A stretch of DNA of 64,000 bases from an uncultured Aquimarina sp. GTDB lineage: Bacteria > Bacteroidota > Bacteroidia > Flavobacteriales > Flavobacteriaceae. The translations under genes were made by a program, and so were the position numbers. Within the stretch, counting starts at the first letter, position 1, and each line of letters begins with the position of its first letter. Shown here one piece after another: positions 51,534 through 60,694 of the stretch. The stretch is taken from positions 372,001 through 436,000 of the forward strand of contig CANMSL010000002.1 of assembly GCA_947500505.1 (NCBI GenBank), given 5' to 3'. The notes under the pieces are model-generated. The model made no database searches, was not told where the DNA came from, and saw only the letters and a program-made list of their open reading frames with translations.

Positions 51534-52316
51534 ATGCCACAAAATAAACCACTGATTTTAGTTACCAATGATGATGGTATTACAGCACCCGGAATCAGAA
51601 CTTTGATTACTATTATGAACGAGATAGGTGATGTAATTGTTGTGGCACCCGATAGTCCGCAAAGTGCCATGGGACATGCTATTACTATCAACAATACGCT
51701 GTACTGTGACTCAATAATCATTGATAAAAATGCCCCCCAAAAAGAATATAGCTGTTCCGGAACGCCGGTAGATTGTGTCAAAATGGCAACCAGAGAAATA
51801 TTGAAAAGAAAGCCAGACCTATGTGTCAGTGGAATTAACCATGGCTCTAACTCTGCAATTAACGTCATTTATTCCGGTACAATGAGTGCTGCTGTTGAGG
51901 CTGGAATAGAAGGAATTCCTGCTATTGGGTTTTCGTTGTTGGATTATAGCATGGATGCGAATTTCGAACCATCAAAAAAATATGTGAAAGCAATTGTAAA
52001 AAATGTGCTTAAAAATGGATTGCCTAAAGGAATTGTTCTCAATGTCAATATTCCAAAATTAGATGAAGAACACATTAAAGGAATTAAAATTTGTAGACAA
52101 GCTAATGCTCATTGGGTAGAAGAATTTGACAAAAGAACTAATCCAATGGGAAGAGATTATTATTGGCTGTCCGGAAAATTTATCAATGAGGATAAAGGTG
52201 AAGACACAGATGAGTGGGCCTTACATAATGGATATATTTCTATGGTACCTACTCAATTCGATCTCACAGCACATCATTTTATACAAGAACTAAATAACTG
52301 GGCATTACATGATTAA
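51534..52316 (+). CDS. surE: 5'/3'-nucleotidase SurE
   Basis: The 260-residue protein has the metal-site motif ILVTNDDGITAPGI at the N-terminus, the nucleotide site NHGSNSAINVIYSGTMSAAV (about 103-122) and the family end with the SVVPTQFDLT-like segment SMVPTQFDLTAH. SurE dephosphorylates nucleoside monophosphates in the cytoplasm, linked to stationary-phase survival. The gene opens a four-gene operon with a small membrane protein, lpxB and an NlpC/P60 protein; it overlaps the next by 8 bases. Confidence 0.96.
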   Translation: MPQNKPLILVTNDDGITAPGIRTLITIMNEIGDVIVVAPDSPQSAMGHAITINNTLYCDSIIIDKNAPQKEYSCSGTPVDCVKMATREILKRKPDLCVSGINHGSNSAINVIYSGTMSAAVEAGIEGIPAIGFSLLDYSMDANFEPSKKYVKAIVKNVLKNGLPKGIVLNVNIPKLDEEHIKGIKICRQANAHWVEEFDKRTNPMGRDYYWLSGKFINEDKGEDTDEWALHNGYISMVPTQFDLTAHHFIQELNNWALHD

Positions 52317-52590
52317 AAAAGAAATTCTAATTGGTTTTATTACTGGAATAATTGCCAATAGCGTTGGTATTATCATATATATATTATTATTTTCTGAGCT
52401 AGGTATTGCCGAAACATTAAAAGCAGCACAAAAAAATAATTTTCTTGGAAGTTTAATAGCATTGGGAGCAATTCTTAATTTAATTATTTTCTTTCTATTT
52501 TTAAAACAAAACAGACCATATAGAGCACGTGGCGTGCTTCTTGCTACACTTATTGCAGCAGTTACTATTGCAATTAGTAAATTTAGTTAA
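52309..52590 (+). CDS. Small three-helix membrane protein between surE and lpxB
   Basis: The 93-residue product has three hydrophobic helices (about 7-28, 47-66 and 72-90) with short loops and NRPYRARGVLLATL between the last two. The start overlaps surE by 8 bases, and lpxB begins 23 bases after its stop. No named family is recognised; location suggests an envelope role, but this is only context. Confidence 0.75.
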   Translation: MIKKEILIGFITGIIANSVGIIIYILLFSELGIAETLKAAQKNNFLGSLIALGAILNLIIFFLFLKQNRPYRARGVLLATLIAAVTIAISKFS

Positions 52591-52613
52591 CAAAATGAAG
52601 ACGTATATCTAGG

Positions 52614-53738
52614 ATGAAATATTATCTAATCGCTGGGGAGGCATCAGGTGATTTACACGGTGCTAATCTCATGAAATCCATAATCAAGGAAGATCCTGAC
52701 GCAGAATTCAGATTCTGGGGAGGAGATTTAATGCAGCAAGTTGGTGGTTCCATCGTAAAACATTACAGAGAACTAGCATTTATGGGTTTTATAGAAGTGA
52801 TCCTGAATTTGTTTACAATTCTTAAAAATATAAAGCTTTGTAAAGAAGACATTACTGTCTACAAGCCAGACGTAATCATTTTTGTTGACTATCCTGGATT
52901 TAATCTTCGCATTGCTAAATGGGCTAAACAACAAGGTTTTCGAACACATTACTATATTTCTCCACAGATATGGGCGTGGAAAGAAGGAAGAATTAAGAGC
53001 ATCAAAAAATGTATCGATGCGATGTATGTAATTCTACCATTTGAAAAACCTTTTTATGAAGATAAACATAACTTTCCGGTAAACTTTGTAGGTCATCCTC
53101 TCATTGATGCTATTTCTGATCATCAACAGATTTCGCCAGATACTTTTAAGAAGCAACATGATCTAGATGACAGACAGATAATTGCTATTCTTCCAGGAAG
53201 CAGAAAACAGGAAATCAAAAAAATGCTCGAAGTTATGCTAAGTGTGATTGATGATTTTCCGGATTATCAGTTCATTATTGCTGGTGCACCTAGCCAAGAA
53301 CCTGAATTTTACACGCCTTTTATAAAAAAAGAAGGTGTGCATTTAGTGATGAATCAAACCTATGATTTATTAAGTTTGAGCAATGCAGCTTTGGTAACCT
53401 CCGGTACAGCTACGCTAGAAACAGCCTTATTTAAAGTTCCGGAAGTAGTATGTTATAAAGGCAGTTCGATTTCGTATCAGATTGCCAAAAGAGTCATAAA
53501 TCTGGACTATATTTCCTTAGTCAATTTAATTATGGATAAACCTGTCGTTGCAGAACTCATCCAAAGCGATTTTAATCATAAAAAACTTAAAGAAGAACTT
53601 ACAAAAATATTAGACGATTATAAAAGAGCTGTAATGTTTCTGGATTATTATGATTTAGAAAAGAAACTTGGCGGAAAAGGTGCAAGTGATAAAACTGCCA
53701 ATCTCATTGTGGAAACTATAAATAACTCCCAAGAATGA
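52614..53738 (+). CDS. lpxB: Lipid-A-disaccharide synthase
   Basis: LpxB condenses UDP-diacylglucosamine and lipid X to make lipid A disaccharide at the inner membrane. The 374-residue product has AGEASGDLHGANLMKSI at the N-terminus, IFVDYPGFNLRIAKWAKQQG, YYISPQIWAWKEGRI, the sugar-nucleotide motif ILPGSRKQEIKKML and TSGTATLETALF near the C-terminus. Length matches the family. Its stop overlaps the next start (ATGA). Confirms a Gram-negative outer membrane. Confidence 0.97.
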   Translation: MKYYLIAGEASGDLHGANLMKSIIKEDPDAEFRFWGGDLMQQVGGSIVKHYRELAFMGFIEVILNLFTILKNIKLCKEDITVYKPDVIIFVDYPGFNLRIAKWAKQQGFRTHYYISPQIWAWKEGRIKSIKKCIDAMYVILPFEKPFYEDKHNFPVNFVGHPLIDAISDHQQISPDTFKKQHDLDDRQIIAILPGSRKQEIKKMLEVMLSVIDDFPDYQFIIAGAPSQEPEFYTPFIKKEGVHLVMNQTYDLLSLSNAALVTSGTATLETALFKVPEVVCYKGSSISYQIAKRVINLDYISLVNLIMDKPVVAELIQSDFNHKKLKEELTKILDDYKRAVMFLDYYDLEKKLGGKGASDKTANLIVETINNSQE

Positions 53739-54253
53739 AAAAACTATTTTATTATTTGTTGCTACTATCAATCATACTATCATCTTGCGGAGGCACAAAA
53801 AAAAGCAGTGCTATTTCCTCTGGGAAAACCAAAAAGACATCGAGCACCAAGAAAAGAGTAAATACTAAAAGAAAAAAGATTAAAAGTATTGTAAGCTACG
53901 CAAAAATGTTTGAGGGCACCCGATACAAATATGGTGGTACTACCAAAAAAGGAATGGATTGTTCCGGATTGGTATACACATCGTTTAAGAAAGGAGAAAT
54001 TGTGCTTCCAAGAACATCTCGAGCCATGGCTACACAGGGTACTAAAATATCTATTAAAAATGTTGCTGTTGGGGATCTTTTATTTTTTAGAACTAACAAA
54101 AACAAAAATGTTATTAATCACGTTGGTTTAGTTATTCAAGCTGGAGAACGTATAGAATTCATTCATTCTTCCGTGTCTAAAGGAGTAACCATATCAAGTC
54201 TTGATGAACGATATTGGAATAATTGTTTTGCGCAGGTAAGAAGGGTTTTATAA
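53735..54253 (+). CDS. NlpC/P60 cell-wall hydrolase lipoprotein
   Basis: The 172-residue lipoprotein (SIILSSCGG, Cys about 18) has a Ser/Lys/Thr-rich linker (about 22-52) and an NlpC/P60 domain with catalytic Cys in KKGMDCSGLVYTSF, His in VINHVGLVI and the third residue His in EFIHSSVSKGV. Such enzymes cut peptidoglycan stem peptides. It overlaps lpxB by 4 bases and ends the surE operon. Confidence 0.93.
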   Translation: MKKLFYYLLLLSIILSSCGGTKKSSAISSGKTKKTSSTKKRVNTKRKKIKSIVSYAKMFEGTRYKYGGTTKKGMDCSGLVYTSFKKGEIVLPRTSRAMATQGTKISIKNVAVGDLLFFRTNKNKNVINHVGLVIQAGERIEFIHSSVSKGVTISSLDERYWNNCFAQVRRVL

Positions 54254-54346
54254 TCAATACGATTGCTGTTTTTTGTATTTCTTTTCAATTTTGATGACTC
54301 CATTTCCAAAAAATATTTTATTTTAGTGTAAATAAAAGAATATGTG

Positions 54347-54898
54347 ATGGAATACTCTTTAAACCCTTTAGAAGTAAAAAAAATCATTGATGCCAAAGTA
54401 AATGGAGAGGAATACAATGAAGAACAATTTATTTACTATCACCTGAATAGAAATCATTTTAATGTAAAAAAAGAGGTTACTATACTGACCCATTTTATGA
54501 GTAATAAATTTAGAGACAATAGGGGTTTCATTTGGGAGGAAGCTCCAAGATTTAAAAATTGGTTTCATACTCCTAAACCTCAATATTTTGGTAGTCTTCT
54601 TGGATTCCGACCTTATAGTAGAAAATTCTTACGCCTTGATAATGAAACTGGTATTGGTGGTGAGTTTGAAATGATCATTCGTCATGATGGTAAACGAATC
54701 GATGCATTGACTCACGAAGGGTATCAAGAAACCTATAATTTTGGTAGAACATCTGATTCATCACTACACAAGCTCTTAGACGTAGATCCTCACGGACCAC
54801 ACCCGGATTATACCATAAAAATAAATACCGGAAGTGTTGCCATCACGGATAGAGAAATGGTTCAAACAAGAAGAGGGTTAAGACCCGCACGAAGATAA
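54347..54898 (+). CDS. Conserved hypothetical protein, 183 aa
   Basis: The product begins MEYSLNPLEVKKIIDAKVNG from the ATG at 54347; a GTG one codon earlier is also possible. It has no signal peptide or helix. Several blocks look conserved: EAPRFKNWFHTPKPQYFGSL, FRPYSRKFLRLDNETGIGGE, and HGPHPDYTIKINTGSVAITD, ending RRGLRPARR. His-rich DVDPHGPHPDY suggests a metal or nucleic-acid site, which is speculation. No family is recognised. It is 93 bases after the NlpC/P60 gene. Confidence 0.75.
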   Translation: MEYSLNPLEVKKIIDAKVNGEEYNEEQFIYYHLNRNHFNVKKEVTILTHFMSNKFRDNRGFIWEEAPRFKNWFHTPKPQYFGSLLGFRPYSRKFLRLDNETGIGGEFEMIIRHDGKRIDALTHEGYQETYNFGRTSDSSLHKLLDVDPHGPHPDYTIKINTGSVAITDREMVQTRRGLRPARR

Positions 54899-55386
54899 TC
54901 ATCATAAAAACAGATTATCAATTTTATCCTATCTCCTAAAAATACAAATAGTTAATAGAAGTTTTCAGATATTTCTCGATTATTATCCAATCTGGGCGGT
55001 TACATTGTAATCCTAATCGCAACCAGAGCCATGGATAATAATGCTTTCTTATACTGTTTAATTGCATTATGACAAGTTCACTAAAAGCACTTAGTATTTT
55101 TGAAATAACATTGCCATTTTTAAAAAATAAATCTTTCATCCATTCCTCACTCCCTTCCCTTAAAGAAGATGACTAAAAAGTACTTTCCTTTATAAAGAAT
55201 TTAGATTGGATATCTTACTATATATAAAGTAAAGAAACTTGTTACAATTATCTCAACTAATATAAACTAGAGTCTGTTTTTATAAATCATTCATCAAAAA
55301 AAAGGATTTTTAGGGTAACATTTACTGTTTAAACGACACGATTAACTGTAGGCTTATTATGCCTCTTTGTTAATCCGTTTATTCTA
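54899..55386. other. Intergenic region, no confident feature
   Basis: A 67-codon frame on the minus strand (54936-55139) containing YYPWLWLRLGLQCNRPDWII shows no known motif and has no clear partner; it may be chance or a gene remnant. The rest is AT-rich and would contain the promoter of the ComEC-like gene. No strong repeat was seen. Confidence 0.4.
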
Positions 55387-57435
55387 GTGTATAAATTACT
55401 TAATGTTCCTTTTCTGATTCTTACCCTTTCATTACTCATTGGTATTGTTTTGGGATACTACATATCGATAAATCTTACAATGGCCATAGCGTGTCTGACA
55501 GCTTCAATGTTTGGTTTAGCAGGTTCGTGGTGGTATGCTAATAAAATCTATAAGAGTTCAATCGGGTTCAGTGCTCTGGTACTACTTACCTTTTTATTTT
55601 TTGGGATTACCTTGGTACAAATTCATCATCCCAAAAACAATTCCAACCATTATACAAATCTTTTAGCAAATGAATATCAAAATACTCCGGTGACTATTCA
55701 TTTTTCAATAAATGAAAGATTAAAACCAACTTCTTATTACGACAAATACATAATTACTCTTCGCTCTATCGAAAGTAAAAAAGTTGGGGGCGATTTGTTA
55801 TTACAAATTCCCAGGGATAGCGTTTCATTTAAACTTCTAACGGGAGCTACATATATCACACATACTCCAATCCATCCGATACCAAAACCACTAAATCCTA
55901 ACCAGTTTGACTATGCAAACTATTTATCTAAACAATATGTTTTTGATAAAATTACCCTAGATTTTAAACAAATAATACCTACGAAAAGACAACAATTCTC
56001 AATCCATCAATTAGCTGATCTTATAAGAATAGATATCAATCAAAAGCTAGCTCTATACAATTTTAATCAAAAACAATTATCAATCATCAATGCGTTACTT
56101 TTAGGGCAGAGACAAGATATTGAGAATGACACATTTTCCGATTACAGAAATGCAGGCGCCATACATATATTAGCTGTTTCGGGATTACATTTGGGTATAC
56201 TTTTATTGATATTAAATTTAGTTTTAAAGCCTTTAGACCGCTTTAAAAAACCTGGGAGAATTATAAAAACGATTCTAATCATCATACTATTGTGGTGTTT
56301 TGCTTGTATCGCCAGTTTATCCCCTTCAGTTCTAAGAGCTGTTACTATGTTTTCTTTTTTGTCTATAGGAGCACACATTCGTTCTAAATCTAGCATTTAT
56401 AACTCGCTAATTGTTTCCATGTTTATACTCTTGTGCTTCGATCCGTTATTAGTTTTTTCTTTGGGGTTTCAGTTAAGTTACTTAGCTGTATTCGCTATCG
56501 TTTGGATACAACCTAATTTAGTTAAGTTATATAGACCCAGATTTTATGTAGACAAATTACTTTGGGAAACTTTTACAGTTACGATTACCGCGCAACTGGG
56601 ATTATTGCCCTTAACGTTGTTTTACTTTCATCAGTTTCCTCTTCTATTTTTTGTTGGTAATATGATCATCATTCCGGTATTAGGTATTATTCTGGGATTA
56701 GGAATATTGGTAATTATATTAGCAGAATTAAACCTTCTAACCTCCTGGATAGCTGATACTTTTGGATATAGTATAGATGCAATGAATTTTGTTGTGCATT
56801 GGATTTCCAAACAGGAATTTTTTCTACTTACAGACATTTCATTCTCCTGGAGAATGCTTATTATTGGATATCTTTTGATACTATCTTTCATTTTTGTTAT
56901 TAAAAAACAAAATGCCTTTAGATTTTTTGCAACCTCTATAAGTTTAATCCTTCTGTTATTTAACTTAATTTATGAAAAACGACTTAATATCCATAAGGAA
57001 GAGCTTTTAATTTTTCATAACCAACGCAATACCACCTTCGGGATTCTTCAAAATCAAAGTCTAAAAGTTTATAGCAAAGATTCCATTTCTGAAGCCACTA
57101 AATATTACTTGTTTAATGGATATCTTGTAGAAAACAATGCGAAATTTATACCTGGAAAAAAACTAAAAAACATTTATAGTTATAAAAGCAAAAAGATACT
57201 AGTAATAGATAGTATTGGTATTTACCATATTAATGAATTAAAACCTGATATTATTGTCTTAACTAATTCTCCAAAAATTCACTTAAGCAGAATGATAGAA
57301 AATCTAAAACCTGCTCAGATCGTTGCCGACGGAAGTAATTACAAAAGTTATCTAAATCAATGGGAATTAACCTGCATACAAAAAAACATCCCTTTTCATC
57401 GTACGGATAAAAAGGGAGCGTATATTCTGAGGTAA
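55387..57435 (+). CDS. comEC: ComEC/Rec2-family DNA-uptake channel protein
   Basis: The 682-residue membrane protein has an N-terminal DUF4131 region (helices about 5-75, then a soluble OB-like part about 90-210) and the competence domain (about 215-510) with NALLLGQRQDIENDTFSDYR and GAIHILAVSGLHLGILLLIL, followed by about ten helices. The final 170 residues are a small soluble domain without the HxHxDH metal motif of the metallo-beta-lactamase part. It probably forms the inner-membrane channel for single-stranded DNA in transformation. The start is GTG at 55387. It is convergent with the next gene, 8 bases apart. Confidence 0.9.
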   Translation: MYKLLNVPFLILTLSLLIGIVLGYYISINLTMAIACLTASMFGLAGSWWYANKIYKSSIGFSALVLLTFLFFGITLVQIHHPKNNSNHYTNLLANEYQNTPVTIHFSINERLKPTSYYDKYIITLRSIESKKVGGDLLLQIPRDSVSFKLLTGATYITHTPIHPIPKPLNPNQFDYANYLSKQYVFDKITLDFKQIIPTKRQQFSIHQLADLIRIDINQKLALYNFNQKQLSIINALLLGQRQDIENDTFSDYRNAGAIHILAVSGLHLGILLLILNLVLKPLDRFKKPGRIIKTILIIILLWCFACIASLSPSVLRAVTMFSFLSIGAHIRSKSSIYNSLIVSMFILLCFDPLLVFSLGFQLSYLAVFAIVWIQPNLVKLYRPRFYVDKLLWETFTVTITAQLGLLPLTLFYFHQFPLLFFVGNMIIIPVLGIILGLGILVIILAELNLLTSWIADTFGYSIDAMNFVVHWISKQEFFLLTDISFSWRMLIIGYLLILSFIFVIKKQNAFRFFATSISLILLLFNLIYEKRLNIHKEELLIFHNQRNTTFGILQNQSLKVYSKDSISEATKYYLFNGYLVENNAKFIPGKKLKNIYSYKSKKILVIDSIGIYHINELKPDIIVLTNSPKIHLSRMIENLKPAQIVADGSNYKSYLNQWELTCIQKNIPFHRTDKKGAYILR

Positions 57436-57443
57436 AAAATGTA

Positions 57444-58730
57444 CTATATATTGTTTAACACAGACACCTCTGCCAGTAGTTCCTCCTCTGGCATTTCCAT
57501 TACTTCTTTCACAATTTTATGAATATCAGGAATTACAGTTCTAGCTAATTTGGTTGGACTATTGAACAATATAGTAATTCCAAGATCCTCTTGGGGAAAT
57601 ATAGCAATCTCACTTCGATAACTGTTTACGTGACCTCCGTGATGAATCATCCTGGTTGATTCGCCTGTATTTCTATCTTTAAAATCATGGATACGCCATC
57701 CGTGAGCATAGTGTGAAGCCTGATGTCCATCCCATCTTTGATAATACTTACTTCTTCCCGGAAGGTTTATAACTGGATTAAAAACGTTTTTTAACCCATC
57801 ATTGCTCATCACATTTGGATTATGACCTAATAAAAATCGCATCCACTTTGCCATATCCGTTACACTTGCATTTACACCTCCGGCTGGTATCGCATTAAAA
57901 TATTTTTGATTAATTTTTAAAGATTTCCAACGTCTACCATATTTTCTATGAGGCATCGCGACATTAGAGGATATTTTAAGCGTATTATAATCTGTAGATG
58001 CTGTGTTCATCTTAAGAGGTTTAAAAATCTTTTCTGTAATGGCTTCTCCATAAGATTTCCCTGTTACTTTTTCTATCATTGCGCCACTTAGAGCAAATAC
58101 TGCGTTTTGATAACTATATATTTTACCAGGCTTATCAATAGTCGGAATATCTTTAAATTGACCTGCAATAGTGTTCAGATCCACACCATCTTCTATTAGA
58201 TTGGTAAAACTGTGATACGGTAATCCTGATGAATGAGACAAAATATGAGAAAGTGTAACACTATCCGTCCATTTCTTGCTTGCTAACTGAAAAGATGGCA
58301 CATATGCATTCACTTTATCTTCCCAATTAAGCAATCCTTCTTCAACGTACATACCCGATAATACACCAGCAAAACCTTTAGAAACCGATCCTATTCTAAA
58401 AATAGTTTCTTTATTTATTGTATCATTTAAAGAAGCATTTCTTTTTCCGAAACCCCCTAAGTACATAACAGAATCACATTTTACAATACCAACACCGGCT
58501 CCTACAATTTTATGTTGCTTTAACGCTTTATTGAAATATGTTTCTATTGCTTCCACCAAAAGTTCTTTTTGCATATCCGAAATAGGATTCTTAAAAAAAT
58601 CAGTCGATGCTTTTATTTCAGGTAGAGGTTTTGATATTACTGAAGATTCTATTTTGTTTGCAGAAATCAGGGGAAATAGCAATGCAACTAATAATAACGT
58701 TGAAGGGGCAAGGATGAAACGTTTTTTCAT
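57444..58730 (-). CDS. Serine hydrolase of the beta-lactamase/D-Ala-D-Ala peptidase fold
   Basis: The 428-residue exported protein (signal about 1-24) has the class C-type motifs: Ser-x-x-Lys in FRIGSVSKGFAGVL (about 97), Tyr-x-Asn in IYSYQNAVFALSG (about 196) and HHGGHVNSYRSEIAIFPQED near 365 in place of KTG. Such enzymes include carboxypeptidases, esterases and beta-lactamases; this reading alone cannot choose. It probably acts in the periplasm. An inverted repeat at 58754-58787 lies just upstream of the start. Confidence 0.88.
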   Translation of the reverse strand: MKKRFILAPSTLLLVALLFPLISANKIESSVISKPLPEIKASTDFFKNPISDMQKELLVEAIETYFNKALKQHKIVGAGVGIVKCDSVMYLGGFGKRNASLNDTINKETIFRIGSVSKGFAGVLSGMYVEEGLLNWEDKVNAYVPSFQLASKKWTDSVTLSHILSHSSGLPYHSFTNLIEDGVDLNTIAGQFKDIPTIDKPGKIYSYQNAVFALSGAMIEKVTGKSYGEAITEKIFKPLKMNTASTDYNTLKISSNVAMPHRKYGRRWKSLKINQKYFNAIPAGGVNASVTDMAKWMRFLLGHNPNVMSNDGLKNVFNPVINLPGRSKYYQRWDGHQASHYAHGWRIHDFKDRNTGESTRMIHHGGHVNSYRSEIAIFPQEDLGITILFNSPTKLARTVIPDIHKIVKEVMEMPEEELLAEVSVLNNI

Positions 58731-58753
58731 AATAGGTTAAGCTCTGATAAAAT

Positions 58754-58787
58754 ATTTAAAACCTAAAAATTAGGGAGGGTTTTAAAT
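58754..58787. promoter_or_regulatory. Inverted repeat in the serine hydrolase leader
   Basis: ATTTAAAACC (58754-58763) and GGTTTTAAAT (58778-58787) form a perfect 10-base stem around a 14-base loop, 23 bases upstream of the start codon on the minus strand. It may be a regulator site or an mRNA leader hairpin. Confidence 0.45.
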
Positions 58788-58820
58788 ACTTCTTATTAAC
58801 GATTTGGTTTACTAATTATT

Positions 58821-58839
58821 TTAATTTTGATCAAATATA
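58821..58839 (-). promoter_or_regulatory. Candidate promoter of the serine hydrolase gene
   Basis: On the minus strand TATATTTG (58832-58839) fits TAnnTTTG and runs into the ATTTGATCAAAATTAA motif shared with the CBM21 lipoprotein leader at 14191-14206. Transcription would start near 58828. No clear -33 TTG was seen. Confidence 0.4.
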
Positions 58840-59443
58840 ACGATTATGTGCAGAAATCTTCGCCGAAATACACATTTTTATAAATTTTAACGTTTTTTAA
58901 CTTAAAAGTTCTTATTATTAAGCATTTTTGTAAGATAAAACTTTCATTTCTTATAACTTCTAATAAATTTCTTCCTTATTATAACTATAAAAACCGTTGT
59001 AGAACCCTTGTTCATTATTAAAATTTAGATTTTTCAGAAACAACTATCATATTTTATAAATATTCACTTTAAGAGTAGTTTAACCTTATATTTGAAGGTG
59101 CTACTTTAGCAGAGGTTCTAAATAGAACAAGAATGAAAGGTAATATCATCTGATTTAAAACAGCAATCTATTCTGTCAGCTTTTTCGGTAACAAAATTTC
59201 CGGAATGGGAATATTTACCCAACCAAATGGCGATTGCTGTGAAGAAGCAATTAGAAGGTACAGGCTTTCAGATAAATAAACTTTTACAAAACCGACCAAA
59301 ATAAATGGGAATACCATAAAATAATGGTAAAGGAAATTATATCCTGACTGGAAAAAACAGTTCCGTAGTGGGATTGGAAGCAAGGATTCCTAATTGATAA
59401 ACCAATCAAAAGTAACAATTTTAGTGTGTAGATATGTAGTAAA
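58840..59443. other. Intergenic region with a decayed gene
   Basis: AT-rich DNA. The first 250 bases show nothing but TTTTAACG/TTTTTTAAC repeats near 58885-58901, like those at 14301-14320. The second half contains the broken frame listed separately at 59094-59304. Confidence 0.45.
59094..59304 (+). pseudogene. Frameshifted remnant of an unrecognised protein gene
   Basis: One frame reads EGATLAEVLNRTRMKGNII and stops at 59151-59153; the next frame continues SSDLKQQSILSAFSVTKFPE, then WEYLPNQMAIAVKKQLEGTG and stops at 59302-59304; after this another frame reads NKWEYHKIMVKEIIS. Protein-like text that changes frame twice with no start codon suggests a decayed gene. The family is not recognised. 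Confidence 0.4.
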
Positions 59444-59782
59444 TTAAACTAACTTTATATCTTCTTTAAAAAGCATATGGATATATTCTGCATGGGTATC
59501 TGCGTTATGATCACTTTCAAGACAATGAAACAATAAGTGAATTAATCCATAATCCCCTAAACAATCTCGATACTCATCCTGATCTTTGTTTTTTACCCAA
59601 AGAATAAAACTACATAAATGTCCAATCTCTCCAAGTTTTTCCGGATTCTTTAAACATTTTTTGAACTCACTCAAATTCATAAAGGCATACTCATTATACT
59701 TTTGCTTACAAAAGTTATAATCAAATGTATGCTTATACGATCTAAGCTTCCTATTCTGTATTTCATATTTAATACCGCTCAT
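59444..59782 (-). CDS. Hypothetical protein, 112 aa
   Basis: The cytoplasmic-looking product has no helix or signal. It carries YDFNYCKQ-like basic text early (FDYNFCKQKYNEYAFMNLSE) and an acidic, His/Cys-containing second half (YRDCLGDYGLIHLLFHCLES, DHNADTHAEYIHMLF). The His and Cys residues could bind metal, which is speculation. It stands alone on its strand, with a long perfect inverted repeat (59903-59953) upstream. No family is recognised. Confidence 0.65.
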   Translation of the reverse strand: MSGIKYEIQNRKLRSYKHTFDYNFCKQKYNEYAFMNLSEFKKCLKNPEKLGEIGHLCSFILWVKNKDQDEYRDCLGDYGLIHLLFHCLESDHNADTHAEYIHMLFKEDIKLV

Positions 59783-59902
59783 AGGTATAGTTCTTCATTT
59801 AGGTTTTGATATCGATAACTAAATTGTGTATTCTATTAAAGCAAAACATAGTCCATAAATTGTATTTTTAAGATTATTTTAATGAAGTTTAACGAATCTT
59901 CT

Positions 59903-59953
59903 AAATTGGAATTATTCCTATCAAAGATACAAAATTAGGAATAATTCCAATTT
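59903..59953. repeat. 18-base perfect inverted repeat
   Basis: AAATTGGAATTATTCCTA (59903-59920) and its exact complement (59936-59953) flank a 15-base loop. It lies between the 112-residue hypothetical gene and the thioredoxin-like gene, about 50 bases from the latter's own terminator. It could be a second terminator, an operator, or a mobile-repeat remnant. Confidence 0.75.
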
Positions 59954-60001
59954 ATTTTAACAATATTATTTATTGAGATTATATTAAGTTAGAAAACAAA
60001 A

Positions 60002-60032
60002 ATTCCCCTTTATCTGATTGATAAAAGGGAAT
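60002..60032 (-). terminator. Terminator of the thioredoxin-like gene
   Basis: ATTCCCCTTTATC and GATAAAAGGGAAT pair with one mismatch around a 5-base loop. On the minus strand the stem is followed by TTTTTGTTTT. It begins 24 bases after the stop of the gene at 60056. Confidence 0.75.
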
Positions 60033-60055
60033 AGTATAGATTAATAAAAAAGTCT

Positions 60056-60595
60056 TTAATTACTAAAAGTACTTACGAATGACTGTTCATATTGCTGCCA
60101 AGCCTCTGCACTAGTTAATTTTTTATAGTCATTATTATGTATCATTTTCAGGTAAATCTCTAGCTGCTGTGGCGTTTTATATCCTACGACCGGTGCGATT
60201 AGATTAGCTTTTTCGTCAAAGAAAACAATACTAGGGTATCCACTAATTTTTAATGCATTTGCAAAAAAGTGCTGACTATTTCTACCCTTTCTATCTGGAT
60301 TATAGTTGGGGTTGGTATATGTAAAATCGTTATATTTTATTTCTTCAGTACCTTCTGCATTAAATTTTACGGCGTAATAATTAGAATTTACATAATCAAC
60401 TACATCCTTGTTATGGAAGGTGTTTTTATCAAGTAATTTACACGGTCCGCACCAATTGGTATATACATCCATAAAAATCTTTTTGGGCGTTTTCTTTTGT
60501 GCTTCCAGCGCTTCATTCATCGACATCCATTTGATCTCCTGTGCCTGGGTCGGCAAAACGAACAGAAATCCAATTAGAAAAAGTAGGTTTTTCAT
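60056..60595 (-). CDS. Exported thioredoxin-fold protein
   Basis: The 179-residue protein has a signal peptide (about 1-18, ending TQAQ) and a thioredoxin-like domain with the active site YTNWCGPCKLLDKNTF (CxxC about 49-52), then a cis-Pro-containing GYPSIVFFDEKANL. It is probably a periplasmic disulphide reductase or chaperone of the thioredoxin_7/DsbD-gamma-like type. Single gene, with its own terminator. Confidence 0.88.
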   Translation of the reverse strand: MKNLLFLIGFLFVLPTQAQEIKWMSMNEALEAQKKTPKKIFMDVYTNWCGPCKLLDKNTFHNKDVVDYVNSNYYAVKFNAEGTEEIKYNDFTYTNPNYNPDRKGRNSQHFFANALKISGYPSIVFFDEKANLIAPVVGYKTPQQLEIYLKMIHNNDYKKLTSAEAWQQYEQSFVSTFSN

Positions 60596-60651
60596 TTTTC
60601 AAAAATTTGTATTTACATATTAGTCGGAACAAAAACCGTTCCTTATATAAA

Positions 60652-60681
60652 ACTTCACCCAATTTGGGTAACGGGTGAAGT
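60652..60681 (-). terminator. Probable terminator of the peptide transporter genes
   Basis: ACTTCACCC and GGGTGAAGT form a 9-base perfect stem around a 12-base loop, 14 bases after the stop of the transporter at 60695. The following TTTTATAT on the minus strand is only a weak T-run. Confidence 0.6.
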
Positions 60682-60694
60682 ACTATTTTTAGTA

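Noticed and set aside
55387..57435. Truncation of the ComEC gene because the metallo-beta-lactamase motif is missing
   Set aside because: The frame is intact with a normal end, and many Bacteroidota ComEC proteins lack this domain, so it is probably natural.
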